64,000 bases of DNA, from NCBI RefSeq assembly GCF_013373865.1, contig NC_050477.1:7958869-8022868 (forward strand), given 5' to 3'. The notes beneath the pieces were generated by a model. The model worked only from the letters and a program-made list of their open reading frames with translations. It made no database searches and was not told where the DNA came from. This DNA comes from Monomorium pharaonis. Lineage: Eukaryota > Arthropoda > Insecta > Hymenoptera > Formicidae. Positions 14,711 to 24,794 of this stretch are shown in pieces (position 1 is the stretch's first letter; each line of letters opens with the position of its first letter). Made by a program: the position numbers and the translations under genes.

Positions 14711-15045
14711 TTCTTCTGTAATATTACTCTCACACACTTTATCATATTTAATGCTCTTCTCTATCTCACGCTCTTTCTCCCACTCTCTAAATTATTAATT
14801 ATAATATTAATGATATTAATTATATTATTTTCATATTGTTCAATATTACTCTTACACTTTACTTTCTTATTTAATCCTCTTCTTTATCTCTCACGCTCTC
14901 CCACTCTCCCCCCTCCGCCCCTCTCTCACTCACTAAACACAAATTAGTGATTATATTATATTTTCATGTTTCTTAATATCACTCTTACATACTTTATCTC
15001 CATACTTAATCCCCTTTAAATAAATTAAAAATTATAATATATTAT
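14711..15045. repeat. Degenerate tandem repeat, three copies of about 122-133 bp
   Basis: Three diverged copies begin at about 14711, 14834 and 14967. Each carries an AATATTACTCT-like box, then a T/C-rich stretch containing TTATTTAAT(C/G)CTCTTCT and, in the first two copies, CTCACGCTCT. An AT-rich stretch with ATTATATTATTTTCA ends copies one and two. The third copy is truncated. The repeat lies directly before the 164-bp satellite but has a different sequence. An 82-codon open frame across it is low-complexity Leu/Ser-rich and is not a gene. Confidence 0.7.
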
Positions 15046-15096
15046 ATGTAATGTTACCTGTTAATTTTCAATCAATTTTCAAAACTTTCACTTTCT

Positions 15097-16436
15097 GGCG
15101 AACTCTTTAGAAAATTATTGTACACGTCCGGAACTGTAGGAAAACTGTGTTAAAGTAAATAGAATTCTCGATATTTGATTAGCATTTCCCGTCAACCCAC
15201 AAAATTCAAGTTTTCCGGAAAATATAATTGTTTAAAAAATGTTTTAATTAATTATATCACCTGAATTCTATAGCAAATTATTGTACGCGTCCGAAACTAT
15301 ATGAGAATTACGTTAAAATAAATAGATCAGTTGATATTTGATTAGCATTTCAGGTCTAGCTTTAAAAATTCAAGTTTTCCGGGCAAAATAATTGTTTAAA
15401 AAATGTTTTAATTAATTATATCACCTGAACTTTATAGAAACATATTGTAAGCGTCCCGAACTATATGAGAATTACGTTAAAATAATTAGATCTGTCGATA
15501 TTCGATTAGCACTTGTCGTGTAGCCTTAGAAATTCAAGTTTTTCAAGCATAATAATTGTTTAAAAAATGTTCTAATTAATTATATCACCGGAACTTTACA
15601 GAAACATATTGTACGCGTCCCGAACTATATGAGAATTACGTTAAAATAATTAGATCTGTCGATATTCGATTAGCACTTGTCGTGTAGCCTCAAAAATTCA
15701 AGTTTTTTGGGAAAAATAATTGTTTAAAAAATGTTTTAATTAATTATATCACCTGAACTTTATAGAAACATATTGTAAGCGTCCCAAACTATATGAGAAT
15801 TACCTTCAAATAAATAGATCTGTCGATATTCGATTAGCACTTGTCGTGTAGCCTTAGAAATTCAAGTTTTTCAAACAAAATAATTGTTTAAAAAATGTTT
15901 TAATTAATTATATCACCGGAACTTTACAGAAACATATTGTACGCGTCCCGAACTATATGAGAATTTCGTTAAAATAAATAGATCTGTCAATATTCGAATA
16001 GCACTTGACGTGTAGCCTTAGAAATTCAAGTTTTTCGGGCAAAATAATTGTTTAAAAAATGTTTTAATTAATTATATTACCGGAACTCTTTAGAAATTTA
16101 TTGTATGCGTCCGGAACTATATAAGAATTCCGTTAAAATAAATAGAACTGTCGATATTTGAACAGCATCTCACCTTTAGCCCTCAAAAGTCAAGTTTTTC
16201 GGACAAAGTAATTGTTTAAAAAATGTTTTAATTAATTATATCACTGGAACTCTTTAGAAAATTATTGGACGCGTCCGGAACTATATGAAAACTGCGTTAA
16301 AATAGATAAATCTGTCGATATTCAATTAGCACTTCACGTCCAGCTTTCAAAATTCAAGTTTTCCGGGCAAAATAATTTTTAAAAAAATGTTTTTATTAAT
16401 TACAACACCAAAACTTTTTTAAAAACTATTGACACA
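15097..16436. repeat. Satellite array, 164-bp period, about eight units
   Basis: The anchor CAAGTTTT recurs with its first base at 15207, 15371, 15535, 15699, 15863, 16027, 16191 and 16355, a spacing of exactly 164 bp each time. The best conserved part of each unit is an AT-rich core running from AATTGTTTAAAAAATG into TTAATTAATTA. A second conserved part is a CGCGTCC-like block followed by AACTATATGAGAA. Both edges are degenerate: the first unit is partial and the last decays after about 16400. There is no open reading frame. The second to fifth anchored units form a duplicated two-unit block. Confidence 0.95.
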
Positions 16437-16441
16437 CGTTT

Positions 16442-16824
16442 AATCGGCATCGCGGAAAAGCGACAAGAATACTTCGAGAGATGCGAGTATCGATGCCATG
16501 CCCTTTTTTAGAAAGGATTCTTACTTCTCCCCCCCCCCCTTTCTCTCTTTCTCTCTCTCTCTCTTTCTCTTCCTCTCGTATATTTTTTATTTGGCTCTGT
16601 TTTCTTTTTCCCTGATTTCTTGTAATTATTTCAATCAGCTATCAAAAGTGACAGTTTGACAGCTGAAAATGACACGAAGTAGTTTGACAGCTGGAAATGA
16701 AATGACACGAAGTGAAGACAGTCACAACGCACTTAACAACTTTATAGCGAGACAGCCAATCAGCATCTCGGAAAAGCGGCAACAATAAATTCGATTCGAT
16801 TTAACATCTCCTTTTTTAGAACCT
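16442..16824. repeat. Pair of imperfect direct repeats of about 70 bp
   Basis: Segments 16442-16517 and 16758-16824 share a core of the form AATC(G/A)GCATC(G/T)CGGAAAAGCG, followed by CAA(G/C)AATA and later CTTTTTTAGAA. They lie about 316 bp apart in the same orientation. Between them are a polypyrimidine tract and a small tandem duplication at about 16652-16717, in which AGTTTGACAGCTG followed by AAATGACACGAAG occurs twice. This may be the remains of a mobile element or a second, longer tandem repeat. Confidence 0.65.
16529..16577. repeat. Poly-C run and CT-rich microsatellite
   Basis: A run of 11 C is followed by a TTCTCTC-rich polypyrimidine stretch. It lies between the two imperfect direct repeats, downstream of the satellite array. 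Confidence 0.85.
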
Positions 16825-16859
16825 TTTTTAGACTTTTTTAGATAGGATATGATGGTAAA

Positions 16860-16935
16860 TCAAGGCTGTGTTGTTTCCACTCGCATTTTCATTCAACGAT
16901 AAACAAAATCGCATACAAATCAGACAAGGAGTCAG
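16860..16935 (+). promoter_or_regulatory. Possible non-coding first exon and promoter region
   Basis: A strong splice donor, GTCAG|GTAAGTCAG, begins its intron at 16936, about 330 bp before the start codon. This suggests a 5' untranslated exon ending at 16935. A TTTTCATTCAAC stretch near 16885-16900 resembles an arthropod initiator (TCATT), and I see no TATA box. The matching acceptor is uncertain: candidates are the CAG at 17201-17203 and the AAG near 17158. The exon start given here is approximate. The region sits between the upstream repeat cluster and the coding sequence. Confidence 0.3.
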
Positions 16936-17265
16936 GTAAGTCAGACTCGGTAGAAGACAATCTGACAAGCTCTTGTCAATAAGATCATTTCATAATAGTG
17001 GATCAAACAGATTCGGAAAGATCTACCATTAAAATTTAACCAGTATAATTTATATCTAAATATGCGCACGTTACCTTCGTATTCGAGGGGCGCGATGCTG
17101 CGGCGACAATGCGATCCAGCTGATGTCATACGAGGGTTATTTACTTCTATATTCCGAAGGAATTTATCTACCGGTCAGTCATCCTAAACGTCAATGTAAT
17201 CAGGTGTCATAAATACATGCGTATTTATGTCGTAAAGTATCGTGCACTCGATCCTACGAGTGATA

Positions 17266-20200
17266 ATGGCATTTATAATGGAGAGTTTCTGTGTTTACGC
17301 AGCATCCGTCTTGCATGCTGACGAGAAGAGTGGTGGATTCCGAGATGAATTTCTTACTTGGTTGAAGGACATTTTTAATAAATTTGCAGGTGAGCCACAC
17401 GTCGATGTCATTTTAGGAACAGAGGTTATTTTTGCCGTTTATTACTTATTATTATATAACGTATGTTATACAATACATAAAAATTAAATTATACAATTCA
17501 TGATACAATTTTTTTCTTCCTTTCTTTGTTATATTAAGACAATGATTTGTCATAAAAATAACGTAATTTACAATAAAAATATTCTTTTCATCTTACGACA
17601 ATTTAATGTTGTTTTGCCATTACGTCATAATATATTTAGTAAAACATGCGTCCCATATTTTCAGTAAGAAAGCAAACAGTATAATAATGCACATGTGATG
17701 CAATTAAAATTATAATTAAAATAGAATAATGTAGAAATTACTGTATTCGTGTACTGTATTCTGAATTATGTAGCACATTTAATTTTGAAAAATTTGAAAA
17801 TGTTATTCTAAATTTTATCACGTAATAGCAAACGATGTAGGTCATGGATGAAATATCATGTTGCAGAGAATAAAAGCCACAAGATTGACACCACGATCGT
17901 CGATCGTGCAGCAACGGCAACAACATTCGATCGGCCAGAAATACCGGCTCCCAAGCGACCTGCGGACTACTCGAACAAGGTCGACGTCGTAAATCAAAAA
18001 CTAGTTAACTTTTGCGCGGTGCGATCGACGACGAAGTTAGAGTATGTGAACATCCGCGCTGAGGAGCGTGACGCGGTGAACGGCGAACGTGCGTGCGCGA
18101 TTCAACAGTCAGCGATCTACGATACGTTGCAGTCGAATCGTCTTGCGGCTGGAAATACTTCCGAACGCGTGATAGACCCCGACTCTCCGTGGAGCAATTC
18201 CGGCAGGATGTATCGATCCGAGAGAAACGGCGACGCGATCGAGTTTGCGGCGAGAGGCGATCTCGATGTGGCCTCGCATTATCGTTGTTACACGAGTCCG
18301 AGACACTGTTATCGCCTGCCACCGCAACGGACAAAACAGCCGCTGATGGGATTGTGCACCCCGAATAGATACATCATCGTGCCGGCGCGCACGATGGTGG
18401 GTTTCGTTCCTAGGAACTCAAAGCCACCTATCAAGGAGCCTAACACGCCCGAAAAGCGCGAGAAGAAAGACGAGAAGAGGGACAAGGAGAAGAAAAAGCC
18501 GGCAATACGTACGGACGGCGAATCCGTCGATAGTAACGAGAACCGGGCGGAGATGGTGGCGGACGATAACCCGAGGAGTGACCCCGACGCAGCTTCGTTT
18601 CGTTACGAGTGGGGCGTGAAACTCGCCGAGGAACAACCGGCCGCCGAGGCGGTGAACGATAACGATAAGTTCGCCGAAAAGGGCCAGCTATACGTCACGA
18701 AGCGGCTTTGGGGTGTGAAACTGCAACACCCAAAGCCGGATATCGCTCCGGCGACCGCGAGTTCCAGGCGAGGCGCGGGAGAGCCTCGAAACGCCTCTTC
18801 GATCCTCGAGAGTAGCGATACTACGGAGGACGAAGGGGTGAAGAGCGACGCTGTCCTAGCGCTGGACGATTCGGCGAAGAAGTCGAACGCATCGAGCCTG
18901 AAAGGTACAATCGCGGACTATCTCTCGACTCCGTCGCATCAGGACGACTCAAGCGTCGACCCTATTTCGGCGCAACGAAATAGCGTTGATGCGAGCTGGT
19001 ATATGAGTTCTGAAGAGCTCCGAAAAATCATGAGGACATCCCCGGACATGCTGCAGAAGACAATAATCGTCGAAGAGTATAACGTTCCGGAAGAAGCGGG
19101 CTCGGACACCGAGATTACCGCCTGGAAGAATCTCGTGATAAAATCGATCTCGAATATCAAAGAGAATTATTTGTCGGCCGGTAATACGGAGAACGTGGAA
19201 ACGATGTCAATCCGTCCGGAAGCGCCACAGCCGAAATTGGATGTGCAAGCTGTGAGATCCGCCGAAGACGACTTAAAGGATAGAGAGGCAGAAGAGCAGG
19301 CAAACTCGAAGCACAAATCTCTGAAATCTACAGAGCGAGTCAGATCTCCGCGAAGGCCGGATTTTATCAGCAAGAAACTGCACACTATGAGCACGCAGAT
19401 TCGTTACGTGCATTCGCATGCAAATAGCATTACCCAACGACATACTCAGTCGCTTTCAAGCAACTTGGCTCTTGTTAATAGAACTATGCAGATGAAATAT
19501 CCGAGATTTTTCGCGTCAACCTTCTCTACGCATCCTGAAGATTCCATATCAAAGAAGGTTGACGATGAGGTTTTCAATCAACAAGAAGATAAACAGCAAA
19601 CGGATTCGAACAGAGAAAACGAGGGAAAGTCTAACGATCCTAATTCGAATGACACATTAAACAGCGACCAATCCCTCTTAGAATCTCGGACAAGCAGCGA
19701 TCAGGAGCAAACGGATGCTGATTTCGCGAAAACGCTGGATGTTATCGCGGACAAGGAAATGGAGATTTCCATAAACCAACTCCAAAGTACTGATCACAAG
19801 AAGATTGCACATCTTTCAGATTCTATCGTGTCTTCTGGATGTACGCAAAAGGCTAAATCTTGTTACAAAGACGAGGACGCACAAGATGAAATAGAACGTT
19901 ACGAGGAATCACACTCCAATTATATAAATTTAAATGACAAAGGTGCTACGTATGTCGCTTTTGACGATTCATCGATTGACAGCGGTTCAGTCAAATCAAT
20001 AAAGAAAGAATCGAGCGGCAATAATACCCTCAACTCGAACGTGGACGACGATTCGAGCAAGGACTACATCATCGATGGCGATTATGTACGATTACCCGGC
20101 GATCCTTATCCCTACAGCAAGGAAAACCTGGACAAATGGCGCGTGCCGCGTTTCAGGAATCTCGTCTACAAGCCGTGGAAGCGGGAAACGTTCCGCTCCT

Positions 20201-20499
20201 TCTCCGAGTCTCGCACCGTCGTGCGGTCAACCCTGAGGAACGCTAATGACGCGTACGCAAACGCCGCCGGGGAGCCACGCGATTCTCACGCCGGTGAGGT
20301 GGTAATGGAGACTTCAGGAAGTAGCGGCGCAAGAAAGAGGACGGGACAAGCGAACAGATTCCACGTGTCCTCTCAGGATCAGCAGGTGGTGTCTGATTGC
20401 TTGCGTGGCGACGCCGCGGACGCGTTGGGACTGCGGCAATGGACGGAGGCCTTTTCGCGGCTCGACGTCAGCGACGGGGAGACAAACGAGGTGGCGTGA
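17266..20499 (+). CDS. Uncharacterised 918-residue polar protein, two coding exons
   Basis: Coding exons are 17266-17389 and 17867-20499. The start ATG has A at -3 and G at +4, an in-frame stop lies upstream at 17233-17235, and a second in-frame ATG at 17278 is an alternative start. Exon 1 gives 41 codons plus one base; exon 2 supplies the two bases that complete a Glu codon and then stays open to TGA at 20497-20499. No domain is recognised. The first ~20 residues are fairly hydrophobic but contain Glu, so this is not a clear signal peptide. A basic Lys/Glu/Arg-rich stretch covers about residues 227-252. The pentapeptide WGVKL occurs twice, with Trp at about 290 and 323. The middle (about 330-770) is rich in Ser, Asp, Glu, Asn and Lys and probably disordered. 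A more ordered aromatic/basic block lies at about 774-835 and contains RLPGDPYPYS and DKWRVPRFRNL. No transmembrane segment is visible. Function is unknown; a scaffold or binding protein is only a guess from composition. Confidence is high that it is a gene and low on role. Confidence 0.82.
17390..17866 (+). other. Phase-1 GT-AG intron of the 918-residue gene
   Basis: The donor is CAG|GTGAGC, a near-perfect consensus. The acceptor is TTGCAG|AG with a weak pyrimidine tract. I tested other acceptors nearby: the AG at 17839-17840 leads directly into a stop, and the in-frame AG at 17772-17773 meets a TAA at 17809-17811. The AG at 17865-17866 is therefore the site that joins exon 1 to the long second reading frame. 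The intron is AT-rich and I see no other gene in it. Confidence 0.75.
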
Positions 20500-20716
20500 A
20501 GCGGCGACAACGCACCATTCCGCGCGCGTCACGAGTAGTTCGCGACGGAATGTAAGTTCCGGTGCGCGTGCACCTTCGCATAATTCAGTTCTCTCAATTA
20601 ATTAAGACGGACTCGCTGCTGCGACGTAATAAGTCAAGGTTCCGCGAGCTTCAATCTCTGATTGCCTCATTTCCGTTTGCTTTCGATGCAACAAGTACGA
20701 ACACAATGAACGTGAA

Positions 20717-20722
20717 AATAAA
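20717..20722 (+). terminator. Poly(A) signal AATAAA, 3' UTR of the 918-residue gene
   Basis: A canonical AATAAA lies 218 bp after the stop codon in sequence that becomes increasingly AT-rich, with T-rich sequence following at about 20770-20790. It is the first canonical signal after the stop, so it is the simplest end for the transcript. Confidence 0.45.
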
Positions 20723-21030
20723 TAATATTTTGTTTCAGCAGTTTCTTACGTTGCAATCTTTCATAGTCTCTTTCGTAATATTTTTTTCTTTTTAAAAATA
20801 TTTCAAAATACACATAAAATTTATTAATATATATGTAAATGAGGGAAACAACGTTTTAAAAATAGAGAGATTGAGAAAATGTTCAATTCATATTTGCAAA
20901 AATTGCAGATATCTTCAATTGTGAATCAAAATCATACTTATAAATAATGTTAGTGTAAAATAATTTTTTCAAAAAAGTGAATTGTAATTTTCTTACTTTT
21001 AAAATTATAGAAATTAACAGAAAGATCGGT

Positions 21031-21036
21031 AATAAA
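21031..21036 (+). terminator. Alternative distal poly(A) signal AATAAA
   Basis: A second AATAAA lies about 530 bp downstream of the stop codon, at the end of the AT-rich stretch that follows the gene. It would give a longer 3' UTR. AATAAA is common by chance in DNA of this composition, so support is weak. Confidence 0.25.
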
Positions 21037-24000
21037 ATACACGATTTAATGACGTCCTCATAATATATCTAATTATTTTGCAGCTTGGTATTGCTTAAGC
21101 TCTGACTTATTCGGATTCGTAAATAATTTCCATTGGATCATCCGGTACGATTTACGTGCGCGCCCTCCGCCTCCTGAAATTATTCTCCACTCCCATAAAC
21201 ACGTTCGCCTTCTCGCACTTACGATTAAAAGTGGATAGGAAATCAAGCGGGGCCGCATTCACGAAATTACCGTATACAGTGCGGTTAGCTCGCCTTAAAA
21301 GCTTTTTTGATCTTCGAGACGATCGAGCATTAATCCCCGACCAACGCACCTGTCGAGAGGCAACAGCAGAAGGAACGAGGAGGAGGAGGAAAAGAAGGAG
21401 GAGGATAAGGTTGGAGAACGGCTAGGTCGTTCAATCAGACACGTGTACTTACGTGTACATCGGCGTGCATCCGGCATGGACTCTCGGCACTTCTTCCTCG
21501 GCCAAACGAACGAACTATCGACCCACCGCGCCGGGATATGCGTGCCTACCGGTCACGAACGCGGGCCGGAGGCTGTTATTTGACCACCGGCGAGATCTCC
21601 GAATCGTCGTCCCCTCTCTGTCTAATCATTCAAATCGCAGACGTCCTGCCGGCATCTAATCGGCACTGGCATACGCATCGCGTCCGGTATTCCTCGACGA
21701 GGGAGTGGACGGACCGGACTCTCCTCTTTGAATTGCGAGTACAAGGAGAAACGTTGAATCCGGTCGGCACATCACACTACCGCGATACCGAGGCACCGGC
21801 TACCATATTGCGCTACTACCATCGTCGATAATGCCCGCAGGTAATGGCGGACCCCGTGGCCCTGATTACCTTCGCGCTGGTGGAAGACACGCGGACGTAG
21901 TTTAGCCTCGGTTACGGCAGCTGGTCGTGCCATGCCGTGCCGTGCCACTTTCCTGACCGCTCACCCGCTGATCCTGGCTGTCATTTGCTCCTGCGGACGT
22001 TCCGCGTGCTCTTCTGCGGACGTTGCTCGCAACGTCTAACGGAATACGAATAATGAGCATTGAATGATGCCGCTCGGGTTAGAGTCCGATGCGCGGCATA
22101 GCGTTCCGGCTCCTTGTCGAAGTGATCAGAAGCCATTCGTGTGCATTTTCTAAGAGTCCATAAAATTTGCCCCGGGATAATTCTTTTCGAGGGATCTGCG
22201 GCATCTAGTCGTTAAATGCACATTTATAATAGAACGCCGTTTCTTCTTCGACGAATCTTACAACATTCAGTTGACATCGCAAATCCTATTCTTATTTCTT
22301 CTTACTCGGAAAGACAAGAAGGAATTTTGCTTAATAGTAGCGACGTTCGCAGCTTTACTATTTTCAAATACTTACAATTGACTTTTTTAGTCTCTCGCTT
22401 CGGTATATATCGAGACGATTAAACCCTTCGTCGGGAGACGTAACAACGCAGCATAACGACAAAACCGAGACGGGATTGGCATTGGTAGCAGACGTTACTT
22501 TTATTTACGACTAGATTCCGCTGACTACTCTCCGGGTCCGCTCCTCCTTGACCCTCTCCTCTCGTTCCCGGCGAGGTTAGAACGATCCTATCTACGCGAG
22601 ACGTAACCGTGCGCGGATCATTCCCTTCGGGGTCTCTTGCACTATAAAAGATCGCCCTATGGTTGTATATTACTCACGCCACCGTGTTTTCACTTGGCGC
22701 GGCGATCGGCGCCGATATCATAACTCCTTGTCGTACCGCCGTTCAACCAGCAAATCTACCCGACGACGAGGCCTCCCCCAGGTAGCGATAGCAATTCCGA
22801 TATAACCGGCAGCCGTTGTAAGACGAGGACGAACATCACCGGTATACAAAACAAAGTCCTCGTCGACTGGCCTCGACTCTTATCGCGCCTAAGTGTGACG
22901 AATTTTCTGCAGGTCTGATTGCAATTTGGAACTTACATATCAACATTATGTCATCGACTGATTAACGTTTTGCATGCCGGTGATAACTTATTTTTTCCCA
23001 TAAAGAGGAAAAAGTATTAATAAAATTAAAGGCGTATAAATTCTATTATTACCAAAGTAAAAATATTTAGGAAAAAAAAGAGATGGGGGAGATGTTGCGC
23101 GATTAAGTTATGTTGAGGCCTCATAAATGCATGTTATTCACACGGCGAATTTGATGGAAAATTCGTGTGTTTAGCATTCTAATAATGGAACGCCTCGTAA
23201 ATATGTCGCGATGATTCCGGTAATGGAAGGTCACCCGGGAAGTGAGTGAAAATTCCACAATGTGTTAGCGCCGTTTCACGCATAGAGCTATATAATCCGG
23301 GACGCTGCGACCATCCGCGGCATTCGAGACACCGAAATAGATGGTTTACAGCCTCCCTTAAATACGTCAACGTTTATGCGTGGATTCCCGAAAGTAAATC
23401 GACGAGGAATGTTTTCGTATGACGGCGGCCCCGTCACGAGCCGAAGCCAACTTAAACGCCGAGAAGCCAAGCAGTCCTCCCTCCGTCCGAGGCGAGATCA
23501 CTGGTTATTATTAATAACACGAAGAGCATCTTTGTTTACGATGTCACGCTCTTTTACACATGTGCGGCTTTATGATACATCGATGCGGTTGATCTTGTTC
23601 GTTTTTGGCTTGCAACAACTACGCCCGAACAATTACCATTCTAACGTCAAAAAGATCGACACAAGAAATACAATATACGAGTGACATCAAAAAGATCAAA
23701 GAGTTACAAATTTTGAAATGTTTAACGATATAACGATAACAAAATAGTTCTCCATTTTATCAGAAGAGAAGACGTCTACCTATCAAATGTATACCAAGCA
23801 TTGCGTGTCCAGAATTGCGGATGACAACTGCTCTCAGGATTTCAACCCCAGCCATAACGATATGCCCTCAGGTGACGAAGACCAAGTAACGAGTGTCGCC
23901 CACTCGGGGATTTCACAGACATGAGACGACATGATTCCGCTCGAGTGGTCGCGCCTCGAGTGGGGTGCAAGTCACCCCGCGATCGTTCGCCGCAGAGCGC

Positions 24001-24129
24001 AACCGTCCGTAGTGACACCACAAAAAATCACGGCGCCGCTTTCCGACCGGATATCTTTCAATTACACGTTAATATGATAGGCGGCGGGCGTAGCTTGCAA
24101 GTCACCGCCGCGTCGTTGCTCGCAACGTG

Positions 24130-24260
24130 CGCACACCATACACATCCACACGCACACACAAACACACACACATACGTACACACATACACCCACGCAGCAT
24201 GTACGTCCGTATAACGCATATGTGCGATCGGAGAGGTCCAATGTGCGTGTACGTGTGTGA
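24130..24260. repeat. CA-rich microsatellite followed by TG-rich tract
   Basis: An imperfect (CA)n stretch runs from about 24130 to 24193 with T and G interruptions. About 50 bp downstream, 24242-24260 is GTGCGTGTACGTGTGTG-like, which is complementary to the CA tract. The open frame across it codes for a His/Thr repeat and is low complexity, not a gene. Confidence 0.7.
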
Positions 24261-24678
24261 TTAATCGACGTCAACCGCAGACCACGGCGTGAACCTCGTC
24301 GAGGGAATCGCCCGGCCGGCGTTTCGTTGACACGTCGATTCGCGGTTTACGCGCGCCAAAATATCCGCCGCGAACGCGGGACAAAATTTATATGCATTCG
24401 GGCGCGCGCGAAAGATCGCCAGCCCGAAATGTTTGCGTTACGCGATGCGGCACGGCAGTTAAACGCGGTTGCAACATTACCATAGCACGTTGTAGCCTAA
24501 TCGCGTTCTGGTAGACAGCCAACTCCTCCAGATTTCCGCGCCAGAGTGTTTTTCCAATCATGATATCATAGGGTTCGCGCGCACAAAGTGAAACCTACAC
24601 AGATGATCTTGGCAGTCACGAGTGCCGACTTAATTTTATGACGACCGCGTAACGGGGCTAAGAAAACTAACAGATTTC

Positions 24679-24794
24679 AGAAAGAAAAAGAGAAAGAAGA
24701 GAGAGAGAAAGAGAGAGAGAAAGAGAGAGGAAGAGAAATAAAAGGAAAAAGAGAGAAGGCAAAGAGAGAAAGAAAAAGAAAAAGAGAAGAAAAG
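24679..24794. repeat. 116-bp polypurine (GA-rich) tract
   Basis: Almost every base is A or G, with pyrimidines only at 24739 (T) and 24760 (C). It is built from GAGAGA and GAAAGA runs. Such tracts can form triplex DNA and often expand by slippage. It marks the change from a GC-rich block to a long AT-rich stretch. Confidence 0.85.

Noticed and set aside
14699..14947. An 82-codon open frame rich in Leu and Ser
   Set aside because: It is a translation of the pyrimidine-rich tandem repeat.
18005..18636. Several 70-110 codon open frames antisense to, or out of frame with, the large exon
   Set aside because: They lie inside the well-supported + strand exon and have no independent splice or domain support.
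22643..22650. TATAAAAG box, considered as a core promoter
   Set aside because: No initiator at the expected 30-base distance and no gene follows.
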